Shown here: positions 14,828 to 24,149 of the stretch, piece after piece
Position numbering within the stretch: position 1 is the first letter of the stretch
Layout of the letters: each line of letters starts with the position of its first letter
NCBI GenBank assembly: GCA_003223165.1
Contig: QHXZ01000020.1
Location: forward strand, 1 to 33,020
Source of the DNA: Acidobacteriota bacterium
GTDB taxonomy: Bacteria; Acidobacteriota; Polarisedimenticolia; Gp22-AA2
Length of the DNA stretch: 33,020 bases
Direction of reading: 5' to 3'
Notes under the pieces: generated by a model
The model's input: only the letters and a program-made list of their open reading frames with translations
The model's database searches: none
Told to the model about the DNA's origin: nothing
Made by a program: the position numbers and the translations under genes

Positions 14828-17233
14828 TCAGATCGCGGCGATGCTCTTCTCGGTGCCCATGCGCGGCCCGCGGCTGCGCGCCACCGGGTCGAGGAGGGCC
14901 ACCTCGAAGACTTCGGTCACGTCCGACACGAAGACGAACCGCAGCCCCTTGCGGAACAGCTTCGGGACCTCCTCGAGGTTCTTGCGGTTGGCCTCCGGCA
15001 GGATCACCGTGTCGATCGAGGCGCGCCGCGCGGCCAGGACCTTCTCCTTGACCCCGCCGATCGGCAGCACGTTGCCGCGCAGGGTGATCTCGCCGGTCAT
15101 CGCGACGGTGCGCCGCACCGGCCGGTTGGTGAGGACCGAGATGATGGAAGTCGCCATGGTGATGCCGGCCGACGGGCCGTCCTTCGGGATCGCCCCCTCC
15201 GGAACGTGCACGTGCACGTCCATCTCGCCGAAGGCGTTGATGCTGATGCCGAAGTCGGCGGCCTTGGAGCGGGCGTACGACAGCGCCGCCTGGGCCGACT
15301 CCTTCATGACGGTCCCCAGGTGGCCGGTCAGGATCAGCCGTCCCTTGCCCGGCATCGTGGTCGCCTCGACGAACAGGATCTCGCCGCCGGCGGCGGTCCA
15401 GGCCAGCCCGGTGGCCACCCCGACCTGGTTGTTGACCAGGGCCATCTCGGGAGTGACGCGCGGCACGCCGAGCAGGTCCTCCGCCATGGCGGGGGTGATG
15501 GAGTAGGGGCCCATCTGCCCTTCGGCCACGCGGCGGGCCAGCTTGCGGCAGGTCTTGGCGATCTCGCGCTCCAGGTTCCTGAGGCCCGCCTCGCGCGTGT
15601 ACTTCTGGATGATTGTCTGGATCGCCTTCTCGGCGAAGGAGATCTGCGCTGGGGTCAGTCCGTTCTCCTCGACCTGCTTGGGGATCAGGTGGCGCTTGCT
15701 GATCTCGATCTTCTCCTCTTCGGTGTACCCCGAGAGGCTGATGACCTCCATGCGGTCGCGGAAGGCGGGCTGGATCGGGTCGAGCAGGTTGGCGGTGGCC
15801 ACGAACATGACGTTCGACAGGTCGAACGGCACGTTCAGGTAGTGGTCGCGGAAGCTGTAGTTCTGCTCAGGGTCGAGCACCTCGAGGAGCGCCGAGGAGG
15901 GGTCGCCGCGGTAGTCGGCGCCGATCTTGTCCACCTCGTCCAGCATGAAGACGGGGTTGTTCGAGGCGGCCTGGCTGATTCCCTGCACGATGCGTCCCGG
16001 CATCGAGCCGACGTAGGTGCGCCGGTGGCCGCGGATCTCCGCCTCGTCGCGGATGCCCCCCAGCGAGATGCGCACGAACTTCCGCCCCAGCGCCCGGGCG
16101 ATCGAGCGGCCGAGCGACGTCTTGCCCACCCCCGGCGGCCCGACGAAGCAGAGGATCGGGCCGCGCATCTTCTTCTTGAGCTTGCGCACCGCCAGGTACT
16201 CGACGATGCGCTCCTTGATGGTCTCGAGCCCGTAATGGTCCTCGTCCAGGATCTCCTGCGCCTTCTTGAGGTCGAGGTTGTCCTTGGTCTGGATCGACCA
16301 GGGGAGGTTGACCATCCAGTCGAGGTAGTTGCGGACCGTCGCGGTCTCGGCGGAATCGGGGTGCATGCGCTCGAGCTTGTTGATCTGCCGCTCGACCTCC
16401 TCGAAGACCTTCTTCGGCATCTTCGCCTTGCGGGCCTTGTCGCGGAAGGTCTCGACCTCCTCGGCCAGGTCGTTCCCCTCGCCGAGTTCGTTCTGGATCG
16501 CCTTCATCTGCTGCCGCAGGAAGTACTCGCGCTGCGACTTGTCGATCTCCTCGCGCGCGTGGGTGTTGATCTCCTGCTGCATGTTGAGGAGCTCGATCTC
16601 CTTGTTGAGCAGCTCGTTGACGCGTTTCAGGCGGGCCAGCGGGTCGGTGAGCTTCAGCACGACCTGCGCGTCCTCGATCTTGAGGTCGAGGTTGCTCGCC
16701 ACGAGATCGGCCAGGCGGCCCGGGTCCTCGAGATTGCTGGCGATGACCATGACCTCGGAGGAGATCGCCTTGCCGAGCGAGGCGCTGCGCTCGAGGGATT
16801 TCTTGACGTTGCGCGTCAGGGCTTCCTGCTCCATGGAGCTCTCGACCGGCGGCTCGACGACGCGCGTGACCTTGGCCTGCAGGAACGGCTCGTGCTGGCT
16901 GAACTCGTCGAGCCGGGCCCGGCAGACCCCCTGCACCAGCACGCGGATGCGCCCGTCGGGCAGCTTCAGCATGCGCATGATGACCCCGACGGTGCCGATG
17001 GTGAACAGATCCTCCTCTTCCGGATCCTCCACCTTGCTGTCCTTCTGGGACACCAGCAGGATCATGCGGCTGTCGGACAGGGCCCGGTCGACCGCCTTGA
17101 TCGACTTCTCGCGGCTGACCGAGAGCGGCACGATGATGAACGGGTAGACCACGATGTCGCGCAGGGGCAGGACGGGCAGCTCCCGGGGAATCTTCATCTG
17201 GTCCTCGGGCAAGTCCGGCTTGGGGGCGCTCAT
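14828..17233 (-). CDS. lon: ATP-dependent Lon protease
   Basis: Lon degrades misfolded and regulatory proteins in the cytoplasm. The 801-residue protein has the N-terminal substrate domain (ELPVLPLRDIVVYPFIIVPL), a coiled coil at about 195-260, the AAA+ module with Walker A GPPGVGKTSLGRSIARALG and FMLDEVDKIG as Walker B, and the C-terminal protease domain. The catalytic dyad is intact: Ser in PKDGPSAGITMA and Lys in GGVKEKVLAARRA. The start ATG 17233 overlaps the hsp20 stop (ATGA), so the two are coupled; the longer ORF to 17296 is not needed. Length is normal for bacterial LonA. Coupling to a small heat-shock protein makes a compact protein-quality-control operon. Confidence 0.97.
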   Translation of the reverse strand: MSAPKPDLPEDQMKIPRELPVLPLRDIVVYPFIIVPLSVSREKSIKAVDRALSDSRMILLVSQKDSKVEDPEEEDLFTIGTVGVIMRMLKLPDGRIRVLVQGVCRARLDEFSQHEPFLQAKVTRVVEPPVESSMEQEALTRNVKKSLERSASLGKAISSEVMVIASNLEDPGRLADLVASNLDLKIEDAQVVLKLTDPLARLKRVNELLNKEIELLNMQQEINTHAREEIDKSQREYFLRQQMKAIQNELGEGNDLAEEVETFRDKARKAKMPKKVFEEVERQINKLERMHPDSAETATVRNYLDWMVNLPWSIQTKDNLDLKKAQEILDEDHYGLETIKERIVEYLAVRKLKKKMRGPILCFVGPPGVGKTSLGRSIARALGRKFVRISLGGIRDEAEIRGHRRTYVGSMPGRIVQGISQAASNNPVFMLDEVDKIGADYRGDPSSALLEVLDPEQNYSFRDHYLNVPFDLSNVMFVATANLLDPIQPAFRDRMEVISLSGYTEEEKIEISKRHLIPKQVEENGLTPAQISFAEKAIQTIIQKYTREAGLRNLEREIAKTCRKLARRVAEGQMGPYSITPAMAEDLLGVPRVTPEMALVNNQVGVATGLAWTAAGGEILFVEATTMPGKGRLILTGHLGTVMKESAQAALSYARSKAADFGISINAFGEMDVHVHVPEGAIPKDGPSAGITMATSIISVLTNRPVRRTVAMTGEITLRGNVLPIGGVKEKVLAARRASIDTVILPEANRKNLEEVPKLFRKGLRFVFVSDVTEVFEVALLDPVARSRGPRMGTEKSIAAI

Positions 17234-17676
17234 GAACGGTCTCCGATCCGGATCGGCACCTCTTCGCCGCGTTTGTCGGGAACCTTGGGGAAGCACACCT
17301 TGAGGACCCCCTCCGACAGCTCCGTCCTCGCCTTGTGGGTGTTCACCGGCGAGGAGATATGGACCACGCGCTTGAACTTGCCGAAGCCGCGCTCCATGCA
17401 GTGGTACTTGGCCGCCTTGGCGGGCTCGGCCCGGCGCTTCTCACCTCGCAGGATCAGGTTGTTGCCGTTGATCGCCAGCGAGACGTCCTTGAGCGCCACC
17501 CCGGGCACCTCGAACTTGACCACGAGCTCCTCATCCGTCTCGTAGACGTCGGCGTTCGGAAGCCACTCGCCGCCGGCTTCGCCCCCCGACTGCTTCAGCT
17601 CGAGGAGGTTGTCGAACAGTCGGTTGATCTCGCTCTGGATGCGGCTGATCTCGACGAAAGGACCGATGCTGGCCAT
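17230..17676 (-). CDS. Small heat-shock protein, Hsp20 family
   Basis: A 148-residue ATP-independent holdase that keeps unfolding proteins soluble. The alpha-crystallin domain runs from about 40 to 135: WLPNADVYETDEELVVKFEV, then PGVALKDVSLAINGNNLILRGEKR and GFGKFKRVVHISSPVN, ending with SEGVLKVCFPKVP, the conserved G-x-L strand. The N-terminal arm is short and the C-terminal extension is brief with VPIRIG as a likely I-x-I anchor. ATG 17676 has GAGGGAGG eight bases upstream. It is first in the operon with lon and thiL and has a good promoter in front. No CIRCE element or other heat-shock repeat was seen. Confidence 0.95.
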   Translation of the reverse strand: MASIGPFVEISRIQSEINRLFDNLLELKQSGGEAGGEWLPNADVYETDEELVVKFEVPGVALKDVSLAINGNNLILRGEKRRAEPAKAAKYHCMERGFGKFKRVVHISSPVNTHKARTELSEGVLKVCFPKVPDKRGEEVPIRIGDRS

Positions 17677-17704
17677 GAAGGGAGCCTCCCTCGATTCGAG
17701 GCCT

Positions 17705-17733
17705 AATATAGTGAGGCGTCAGGGGTTGTGCAA
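17705..17733 (-). promoter_or_regulatory. Promoter of hsp20-lon-thiL
   Basis: Minus strand: TTGCAC (17733-17728), exactly 17 bases, then TATATT (17710-17705), with the hsp20 ribosome site and ATG following 28 bases on. The -35 is four of six and the -10 five of six of the housekeeping consensus. The upstream CTTGCAC could be read as a weak sigma32-like -35, but no CCCCAT-type -10 is present. It lies within 30 bases of the nrdR stop. Confidence 0.6.
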
Positions 17734-17760
17734 GGCGCCCGCGGGGGGCAGGCGCCAAGG

Positions 17761-18219
17761 TCATTTGCGTTGCTCCAGGAGGTCCTTGAGCTCCTTCATG
17801 AACTGATCGAGATCGCCGAACTCCCTGTAGACGCTGGCGAAGCGCACGTAGGCCACCTTGTCGAGGGTCCTGAGGCGCTCGATCACCTTCTCGCCGATGG
17901 TCTGCGTCGGGATCTCGCGCTCGGGGGCCTCCTGCAGCATCTGCTCCACCTCGTCCGCCACCGCCTCCAGGGCGGCCGGCGAGACGGGCCGCTTCTCGCA
18001 CGCCTTGCGCAACCCCTGCAGGACCTTGTCGCGGTCGAACGGCACGCGCGTGCCGTCCTTCTTGATCACCATGAACGGGATCGCGTCGATGCGCTCGTAG
18101 GAGGTGAAGCGCCGCCCGCAGCGCAGGCACTCCCGGCGCCGGCGGATCACCAGCCCGTCCTTCCCCTCGCGGGAGTCGACGACCTTGTCCTCGAGGTGGC
18201 TGCAGAAGGGGCACTTCAT
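17761..18219 (-). CDS. nrdR: Transcriptional repressor NrdR
   Basis: NrdR represses ribonucleotide reductase genes when dATP is bound. The 152-residue protein has the zinc ribbon MKCPFC...[13 protein letters not shown] with four cysteines at 3, 6, 31 and 34, and an ATP-cone domain at about 47-137 ([40 protein letters not shown]). Length and motifs are those of a normal NrdR. ATG 18219 overlaps the stop of the flippase-like gene (ATGA), so both are on one transcript. No nrd gene or obvious NrdR box was seen in the window; the target genes are elsewhere. Confidence 0.97.
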   Translation of the reverse strand: MKCPFCSHLEDKVVDSREGKDGLVIRRRRECLRCGRRFTSYERIDAIPFMVIKKDGTRVPFDRDKVLQGLRKACEKRPVSPAALEAVADEVEQMLQEAPEREIPTQTIGEKVIERLRTLDKVAYVRFASVYREFGDLDQFMKELKDLLEQRK

Positions 18220-19304
18220 GGCGCGCCCCCGCCCGCGGGACGCGCCGCGGCCCGGCCGGCCGGCGCGGGCGCGCCGGCCGAGGCCAGCCCGCGCACCTCG
18301 GAGGGGCGCACGCCGTCCTTCCACATGAACAGCAGACCGATGGCGATGGTCGGGACCAGGGCGATGGCGTGCAGGGTCAGGGCGACGGCCGCGGCCGCTC
18401 CGGGCGCCACGCCGAAGAAGTCCGCCAGGGAGACCTGGGCCAGGAACTCGTACGGCCCCACGCCTCCCGGAGTCGGCACGGCGATGCCGACCGCCAGAGG
18501 CACCATCAGGAGAAAGATATCGGTGAGCGAAAGGGCGAGGCCAAAAGCCCGCACGCCGCACAGCACCGAGAGATCGATCACCAGCCAGGTGGCGAGCGAC
18601 AGCAGGAGGCTCATGGCCAGCTCCTTTCCACGCCGCACCACGGCGAGCCCGGCGGCGAAGGTCTCCACCAGGTTGATGGCGCGCCCCACCGCCCCCGCCC
18701 TCGAGCCGGGGTTGAGGCGGTGCAGGACGGCCACCACCTTGTCCGGCACGGCGACCAGCAGCACCACGAGGGGCCAGCCGACCAGGACGAAGCCCGCCGT
18801 GGCGATCATCCCCCGGCGCAGGAAGAGGGCCGCCTGGCCGGGCGCCGGCCCGCCCTCCGCCCCGGCTAGCAGGGCGGAGCCCCGAGACGAGAGCACGCAG
18901 ACCAGGAACAGCGTCGTCACCGTGAGGGCGTCGAACAGGCGCTCCAGGGCGATGGTGGCCAGGGCGCCGCTGGCCCCGATCCGCTCGCGCCGCGCCAGCA
19001 GCACCGGGCGCACGACCTCCCCCACGCGGAAGGGGACCAGGAACGACACCATGAAACCGATGAAGGTGGTGGCCGTGAGATTGTACAGGCCGACTCCCCT
19101 CTTGAGCGGCGACAGGAGCACCCTCCAGCGCCAGGCGCGGAGCAGGTAGGCCATGAGGCTAATTCCGACGCTGAGCAGGAGGAGCGCCGGGCTCGCCGTC
19201 CCCAGGCTGCGCCACGCCGCGCCCAGGTCGAAGCTCGAGAGGAAAAGGGCGAGGAAGACGACCGTGAGGAGGAGGCTGATGGCGAGTCGGATGGAGGGCT
19301 TCAC
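18216..19304 (-). CDS. Flippase-like membrane protein (lysylphosphatidylglycerol synthase TM/UPF0104 family)
   Basis: A 362-residue polytopic membrane protein with about eight hydrophobic helices. Family signs are [16 protein letters not shown] near residue 55, [20 protein letters not shown] near 90 (the conserved P-x-R-x-G-E motif), [12 protein letters not shown], and [15 protein letters not shown] near 280. This is the LPG_synthase_TM (AglD/YbhN-like) family, whose members flip lipids or assist glycolipid and phospholipid transfer; the soluble aminoacyltransferase domain of MprF is absent. The start is GTG 19304. The C-terminal Ala/Pro/Gly-rich tail (about 25 residues) is low complexity. 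It is first gene of a two-gene operon with nrdR; the pairing has no obvious functional logic. Substrate is unknown. Confidence 0.88.
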   Translation of the reverse strand: MKPSIRLAISLLLTVVFLALFLSSFDLGAAWRSLGTASPALLLLSVGISLMAYLLRAWRWRVLLSPLKRGVGLYNLTATTFIGFMVSFLVPFRVGEVVRPVLLARRERIGASGALATIALERLFDALTVTTLFLVCVLSSRGSALLAGAEGGPAPGQAALFLRRGMIATAGFVLVGWPLVVLLVAVPDKVVAVLHRLNPGSRAGAVGRAINLVETFAAGLAVVRRGKELAMSLLLSLATWLVIDLSVLCGVRAFGLALSLTDIFLLMVPLAVGIAVPTPGGVGPYEFLAQVSLADFFGVAPGAAAAVALTLHAIALVPTIAIGLLFMWKDGVRPSEVRGLASAGAPAPAGRAAARPAGGGAP

Positions 19305-19395
19305 CGCGGCCTTCGGCCCCTGCGCTTCGGGGTCCCAGCGGACGCGCCAACCGGACCTTGCCCCGAAGGGGCCGCGCGCCGCCCAAAACGCGGCG

Positions 19396-19424
19396 ATTCT
19401 ACAGAAAGGGTGGAGGGCTGTCTA
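19396..19424 (-). promoter_or_regulatory. Promoter of the flippase-like/nrdR operon
   Basis: Minus strand: TAGACA (19424-19419), a 17-base spacer, TAGAAT (19401-19396). Both boxes match the housekeeping consensus in five of six positions, one of the best promoters in the window. Transcription would start near 19388 and leave a GC-rich leader of about 84 bases containing a small GCCCC-TTC-GGGGC stem. It lies just downstream of the chemoreceptor stop. Confidence 0.6.
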
Positions 19425-19441
19425 CAGCGGCGTCGGTCGGC

Positions 19442-21652
19442 TCAGGTGCGGAAGCGCGCTACTGCGTCGCGCAGGGCGCGCTCCCGGTCGCGCAGGCTCT
19501 GAAGAGCGTCGCGCACCCGGGTGGCGGCGGCCAGGTTGGCGGCAGTGACCGCGGTGAAGGCGCCCAGGACCTGCAGGATCTGGTCGGACGCCGCCGATTC
19601 GGCCTGGGAGGAGCGGTGAATCGACATCACCATCCCGCTGACGTTCTCGATCGCCTGGGTGATGAGCCGCGACCCGCGGGTCTGGTCGACCGTGGCCCGC
19701 TTCACGTGTCCCGCCATCTCGCGCATGTTCTCGACCGCCGACATGATCTGCTCGGAGGCGAGCGTCTGCTCGGAGGTGGCCTTCTTGATCTGCGCCGCCA
19801 TGCCGCGCACCTTGTCCACCGAGGCCACGATCACCTCGCTGCCGCGCGCCTGCTCGCGCGCCGCCCCGGCGATGGCGCCGGCCATGGCCGAGGATCGGCG
19901 CGCCGATTCGAGGATCTCCTCGAGCGCCCGGCCGGCCTCGCGCGAGCGCTCCGAGCCTTCCTCGACCCGCCGCGAGCCCTCCTGCATCGCGCTCACGGCG
20001 CGACCCGTCTCCGACTGGAAGGAGGCGATGAGGTTGGCGATCTCCTTGGCGCTCTGCGCGGTGCGCTCGGCCAGCTGCCTGATCTCCTCCGCCACGACCG
20101 CGAAACCGCGCCCGTGCTCCCCGATGATGGCGGCGTTGAGCGACAGGAGGTTGGTCTGCTCGGTGACTTCCTGGATGACCTTCAGGATGAGGCCGATCTC
20201 CTGCCCGCGGCGGCCGACCGACTCGACGACCTCGCGGGTTTCCCGCACGCTGCCGCGGATCCCCTCCATCCCCTCGATGGTCAGCTCGACGGCCCGCATG
20301 CCTTTCTCGGCGTTCTGCGCCACCAGCTCGGAGATCGCCTTGCCGTCCCCGGCGTGCGATTCGACCTGCGCGATCGCCCGCCCCATGCGCCCGGCCGCGT
20401 CCGAGGTCTCGGTCACGAACTGGTTCAACTGCTCGACGTTGCGGTCGATCTCCTGGATCTCGCGCACCATCTCCTCCGTGGTCGCGGCGGTGTCGTTCAC
20501 CGACATCGCCAGGCCGTCGGCATGCCCCGAGACCTCCTCGATCGAGGAGACCATCGCCAGGATCGACGAGGAGGTCTCCTCGGAGGACGAGGAGAGCCCG
20601 CCGACGCTCGCCGCCACGCCCTTGATCGACAGGGCCATCGCCTGGGCCGCCGAGGCGATCTGCCGCAGCGACTCCTGCTGGTCGAGGGTCCCGGCCACGA
20701 CGGCCGCCGCCGCGGGGGTGATCGACTCCAGGAGCTGATCGACCCGCTCGGCGCTCTGGCGCGCGCCCGCCACCACCCCCTGCAGCCCCTCCCCCAGGCG
20801 ATTCAGGGCCAGGGCGATGGCGCCCATCTCGTCGTCGCGCTCCTCCTCCGCCCGCCGGGTCAGGTCTCCCTCGGCCAGCCCCGCCGCCGCCGCCGTCAGC
20901 CGCGCCGCCGGCCCGGCGACGAGGCGCCGCGACAGCACGTGGGTGAAGAACAGGCCGCACAGCACCGTCAGCGCTCCGAAGCCGATCCCCTGCCAGGTGA
21001 GGGCCCGGCGGCGCGCCTCGAGGCTTTCCGACGAGAAGGCCAGCCGTACCTCGCCCAGCACCCGGCCGGCGCCCGGCGCCATGGAGCGCGGGGCCGCCGC
21101 GGCGCTCCGGGGGCCGAACCCCTGGTCGGGCCTGCCGGGGGCTCCCGCCCGCTCCGGCCCCTCCCGCTCGCGGGCGCGCGAGCGGATCGGGAATGTAAAG
21201 AGGTAGAGCGGCTCCCCCAGGATCCCGCGCGCCGTGTCGTCGCGCCCGGAAGGGGCGCGCGTCAGACCGATGTCGCGGTCGAAGAGGGCGTACTGCGGCG
21301 GCCGGCTCGCCGATCCGCCCTCGGCGAGGACGCGCCCCGACGGATCGACCAGCTCCAGGTGGACCAGGTCCCCGTCGCCCCCGAGGCGGTCGAAGATTTC
21401 CTGCAGCCCGCCGCGCTCGTCCCGCGCCATGGAGACCTCTCCGGTCAGGGCCAGGAAGCGCGACAGGGCGATGCCGCGCTGGCGCATCACCTCGAAGGAC
21501 TGGGCCGACAGGGCGCTGGCGTAGGAGAGCACCAGGAGGGCGGTCAGCGCCGAGAGCAGGAGGCCGATCCCGAGGATCTGCTTGTGGCGCAGGCCGAGAC
21601 GAGGCCGACGCGTGCCGGGCTCGCCCGCTCTTGCTGGTCGATCGGAGGGCAT
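19442..21652 (-). CDS. Methyl-accepting chemotaxis protein with a shortened signalling tip
   Basis: A 736-residue chemoreceptor. TM1 at about 27-49, a periplasmic sensor of about 170 residues that may be a CACHE-like domain ([18 protein letters not shown]), TM2 at about 221-241, HAMP at about 242-295 ([16 protein letters not shown]), then a long cytoplasmic coiled coil. The signalling hairpin reads [20 protein letters not shown] and then [14 protein letters not shown]. Normal receptors have AIEAARAGEHGRGF or AIIAAQAGEHGRGF here, so four residues just before the turn are missing; this is the region that makes trimer-of-dimers and CheA/CheW contacts. ATG 21652 has GGAG six bases upstream; the longer ORF upstream is a shadow. 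No other che genes are in the window, so it is an orphan receptor. It could be a pilus-linked (Pil-Chp or Frz-like) or flagellar input. Confidence 0.92.
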   Translation of the reverse strand: MPSDRPARAGEPGTRRPRLGLRHKQILGIGLLLSALTALLVLSYASALSAQSFEVMRQRGIALSRFLALTGEVSMARDERGGLQEIFDRLGGDGDLVHLELVDPSGRVLAEGGSASRPPQYALFDRDIGLTRAPSGRDDTARGILGEPLYLFTFPIRSRAREREGPERAGAPGRPDQGFGPRSAAAAPRSMAPGAGRVLGEVRLAFSSESLEARRRALTWQGIGFGALTVLCGLFFTHVLSRRLVAGPAARLTAAAAGLAEGDLTRRAEEERDDEMGAIALALNRLGEGLQGVVAGARQSAERVDQLLESITPAAAAVVAGTLDQQESLRQIASAAQAMALSIKGVAASVGGLSSSSEETSSSILAMVSSIEEVSGHADGLAMSVNDTAATTEEMVREIQEIDRNVEQLNQFVTETSDAAGRMGRAIAQVESHAGDGKAISELVAQNAEKGMRAVELTIEGMEGIRGSVRETREVVESVGRRGQEIGLILKVIQEVTEQTNLLSLNAAIIGEHGRGFAVVAEEIRQLAERTAQSAKEIANLIASFQSETGRAVSAMQEGSRRVEEGSERSREAGRALEEILESARRSSAMAGAIAGAAREQARGSEVIVASVDKVRGMAAQIKKATSEQTLASEQIMSAVENMREMAGHVKRATVDQTRGSRLITQAIENVSGMVMSIHRSSQAESAASDQILQVLGAFTAVTAANLAAATRVRDALQSLRDRERALRDAVARFRT

Positions 21653-21734
21653 TCGGGCTCCGTCACACGCCCCGCCCCGGCCGATTCCCGGGCGACACGG
21701 CCCCCGGCCCGCGAGCAGGCTGCGACGGGGCCTC

Positions 21735-21764
21735 AATATAGGTCCCCCCGCCCCGCGCCTGCAA
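21735..21764 (-). promoter_or_regulatory. Promoter of the chemoreceptor gene
   Basis: Minus strand: TTGCAG (21764-21759), an 18-base G-rich spacer, TATATT (21740-21735). It resembles the hsp20 promoter (TTGCAC-17-TATATT). The -10 box lies about 83 bases before the chemoreceptor ATG at 21652. No flagellar-type sigma28 boxes were seen. Confidence 0.5.
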
Positions 21765-21988
21765 ACCGTTGCCCGCAAGAAACTTGAGCTGTTCTGGGAG
21801 TGAAGCGCCGCAGCCTGCTCTTGCCGGGCACCGGGTCCGGCTCGCTGCGCGAGCCTCCCCTCCGCCTCGCCTCGCTCCCCCCACCGCGCTGTGAAGCGCG
21901 CGGCGGGGCCCGGGACGCGAGGTCTCGGAGGGCCCGGCGACTGCAGGGCGCGGCGCTTCGCACAGAGATCCTTCAGCCAAGGCGCTGG
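21765..21988. other. Intergenic spacer between divergent promoters
   Basis: About 224 bases between the chemoreceptor promoter (minus) and the SDR promoter (plus), within a 385-base gene-free stretch. I see no convincing ORF with a ribosome site on either strand. Two GC-rich inverted repeats stand out: GGCTCG-CTGCG-CGAGCC at 21839-21855 and CCGCGC-TGTGAAGC-GCGCGG at 21884-21903. Neither is followed by a T-run, so they are not intrinsic terminators; they may be chance in such GC-rich DNA or protein-binding sites. Confidence 0.35.
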
Positions 21989-22016
21989 TTGACCCTGGAC
22001 GGGGACCGGTGATAAA
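21989..22016 (+). promoter_or_regulatory. Promoter of the SDR-aminotransferase gene
   Basis: TTGACC (21989-21994), a 16-base spacer, then GATAAA (22011-22016) in an A-rich patch that is rare in this DNA. Start of transcription would fall just before the AGAGGAT ribosome site of the gene at 22038, so the leader would be very short. Spacing is one base below the ideal; ATAAAA with 17 bases is an alternative reading. Confidence 0.5.
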
Positions 22017-22037
22017 AACCGTCCTTCCAGAGGATCC

Positions 22038-24143
22038 ATGGATCTCGGACTGAAGGGAACGGTGGCCATCGTCACGGGCGGCTCGCGCGGCATCGGCCGG
22101 GCCGCGACCGCGGCGCTCCTGCGCGAGGGGGCGTCGGTCGTGGTCTCCTCGAAGCGGCCCGACTCGGTCGCGGCCGCGGTCGAGGAGCTGTCGTCGATCG
22201 GGCGGGTGGAGGGAATCCCCTGCGACGTGGCGCTGGAGGAGGACGTGGCGCGGCTGGTGGGCGACACGGTGCGCCGCTTCGGGCGGCTGGATGTGATGGT
22301 GGCCAACGCCGGCATCGCCGATCCGTACAAGAACCTCCTGGACACGAGCGTGGCGGAGTGGGACCGGATGATCGCCGTGCACCTGCGCGGCACGTTCCTG
22401 TGCGGCCGCGAAGCGGCGCGCGCCATGCGCGCGGCGAAGGTCCCCGGCCGCATCGTGACCCTCTCCTCGACCTCGGCCTTCGAGTGCGACCCGCAGGGGG
22501 GCAGCTACAACGCCGCCAAGGCCGGCATCGTGGGACTGACCCGTTCGATGGCGATCGACTTCGCCGAGTGGGGGATCCGGGTGAACACGGTGGCGCCCGG
22601 CTGGATCCACACCGACATGTCGACCGCCGATCTGCCGCCGCCGGGGGTGCCGATCGAGAACCTGGGGGTGCTGCGACGCGCCGGCCTCCCCGAGGAGGTG
22701 GCGGCGGCGATCCTCTTCCTGGCCTCGACCGCCTGTGGACGGCGGCCAGCTGATCGTGGCCCCGAAAATGCGCTGGTGAGTCCCCTCGCCGAGGTCCTGC
22801 GGGACCTGCATGGCGAGGTGCGCCGCTCCTTCCCGGCCCTCGAGCGGGACATCACCGGCGGCCGGCGGGTCTACCTCAACAACGCCGGCGGCACCCTGGT
22901 GGCCGAGAGCAGCGTGCGCGCCATGGAGGGCGCGGCCCGCTTCGCCAACCCTCAGGACGGCGAGGTGTCGGCGGGCGAGCGCGCCACCGCCGCGCTGCAC
23001 GCGCGCGCACGCGATCTGGCGGCGGCCTTCCTCAATGCCCCCTCGCCGGACGAGGTGACGTTCCACCTGTCGACGAGCCATGCCTTGTTCAATCTCTCCT
23101 TCGCCTTCCGCGATCGCCTGCGGCAAGGCGACAACCTGGTCGTCACCCGTCTCGACCATGCCGCCAACGTCTCGCCCTGGGAGTCGCTCTGGGGCGAGGA
23201 CCGCGGCCTCGAGGTGCGCCAGTGCCGGGCGACGCGCGAGGGCACCCTCGACCTCGACCACCTCGCCTCGCTCATCGATCGGAAGACGCGCCTGGTGGCG
23301 GTCACCTGCGCCTCGAACGGCCTGGGGACCGTCGTGCCGGTGCGGGAGGTGGTGCGCCTGGCGCGCCGTCACGGCCGTCCCGATCCGCCGCGCCGGCCCG
23401 CCGGGCGCTGGGACGGGGCCCTGGTCGTGGTCGACGCCGTGCACCATGCCCCGCACGGACCGATCGACGTGCGGGATCTCGGCTGCGATTTCCTGGCTTT
23501 CTCCGGCTACAAGCTGTTCGGGCCGATGGTCGGCGTGCTGTGGGGACGCCGGCGATGGCTGGACGCGCTGCGTCCATACCGGGTCGAGGCCAACGAGGAC
23601 CGCACGCCTGTGAAGTACGAGCAGGGCACTCCGAACCACGCCGTGCTGGCCGGCCTGACGGGCGCCTTCGAGTACCTGCTCTGGCTCGGCCAGCGGGTGG
23701 CCTCGGCCGCCGCCGCCCGTCCCGAGGCCCGCGCGCCGGCCGCCGCCCTCGAGGGCCGCTACCCTCCCGGCGATCGCCGCCTCTTCAAGTGGGCGCTGCA
23801 CGCCATCCAGGCGCACGAGCGGGTCCTGTCGGGCGCCGTGCTGGCGGGCTTCCGCGGCCTGGCGGCACGGGGGGCGCGCCTGCACGGCCTGGCCGACGAG
23901 GCGCGGCTCGACGAGCGCGACCCGACCTTCCTGTTCGAGGTGCGGGGGATGGCGCAGGCGACGGTGAAGCGGCGGCTGTGGGACGACGCGGGGATCGAGG
24001 TCCCGAGCGGCAACTACTACTCTCTCGCCGTCTACCGGCACTTGAAGAGCCGGCGCACCGTGCGCGCCTCGTTCGCGCACTACGACGCTCTCGAGACCGT
24101 GCGCCTCTTCCTCGACGCGCTGGCGGGAATCGTCCGGCCGTGA
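22038..24143 (+). CDS. SDR oxidoreductase fused in frame to a class V aminotransferase (probable frameshift fusion of two genes)
   Basis: One open frame of 701 residues with two modules. Residues 1-about 233 are a short-chain dehydrogenase: GGSRGIGRA cofactor loop, NAGIA, and Ser-Tyr-Lys catalysis ([13 protein letters not shown]). Residues 247-701 are a PLP enzyme of the class V/cysteine desulfurase-like group: [32 protein letters not shown], and the PLP lysine in SGYKLFGP. The SDR end is abnormal. After LFLASTA the frame reads [15 protein letters not shown], while the +1 frame reads [14 protein letters not shown] and stops at 22779, a proper SDR ending. A GTG at 22776 overlaps that stop (GTGA), so these were almost certainly two coupled genes. 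A deletion of about 30 bases near 22735 removed the usual VTG segment and joined the frames. Substrates are unknown. A true bifunctional enzyme is possible but less likely. Confidence 0.85.
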   Translation: MDLGLKGTVAIVTGGSRGIGRAATAALLREGASVVVSSKRPDSVAAAVEELSSIGRVEGIPCDVALEEDVARLVGDTVRRFGRLDVMVANAGIADPYKNLLDTSVAEWDRMIAVHLRGTFLCGREAARAMRAAKVPGRIVTLSSTSAFECDPQGGSYNAAKAGIVGLTRSMAIDFAEWGIRVNTVAPGWIHTDMSTADLPPPGVPIENLGVLRRAGLPEEVAAAILFLASTACGRRPADRGPENALVSPLAEVLRDLHGEVRRSFPALERDITGGRRVYLNNAGGTLVAESSVRAMEGAARFANPQDGEVSAGERATAALHARARDLAAAFLNAPSPDEVTFHLSTSHALFNLSFAFRDRLRQGDNLVVTRLDHAANVSPWESLWGEDRGLEVRQCRATREGTLDLDHLASLIDRKTRLVAVTCASNGLGTVVPVREVVRLARRHGRPDPPRRPAGRWDGALVVVDAVHHAPHGPIDVRDLGCDFLAFSGYKLFGPMVGVLWGRRRWLDALRPYRVEANEDRTPVKYEQGTPNHAVLAGLTGAFEYLLWLGQRVASAAAARPEARAPAAALEGRYPPGDRRLFKWALHAIQAHERVLSGAVLAGFRGLAARGARLHGLADEARLDERDPTFLFEVRGMAQATVKRRLWDDAGIEVPSGNYYSLAVYRHLKSRRTVRASFAHYDALETVRLFLDALAGIVRP

Positions 24144-24149
24144 CGCCGT

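Noticed and set aside
13787-17545. A 1252-residue plus-strand ORF opposite thiL, lon and hsp20.
   Set aside because: It is the mirror of three well-recognised minus-strand genes. Its composition (rich in Leu, Arg, His, Asp, Gly) is typical of an antisense shadow in GC-rich DNA, and no domain or ribosome site is visible.
17677-17760. CIRCE or ROSE-type heat-shock element upstream of hsp20.
   Set aside because: No TTAGCACTC/GAGTGCTAA inverted repeat is present and the leader is too short for a ROSE-type structure; a plain housekeeping-like promoter explains it.
19356-19376. GC-rich stem with a TTC loop downstream of the chemoreceptor as an intrinsic terminator.
   Set aside because: The stem is only about five base pairs and no T-run follows on the minus strand; it also lies downstream of the next gene's promoter, in its leader.
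19358-21787. An 809-residue plus-strand ORF opposite the chemoreceptor.
   Set aside because: Antisense shadow of an evident chemoreceptor; the repeated Leu/Asp/Arg pattern reflects the coiled coil codons on the other strand.
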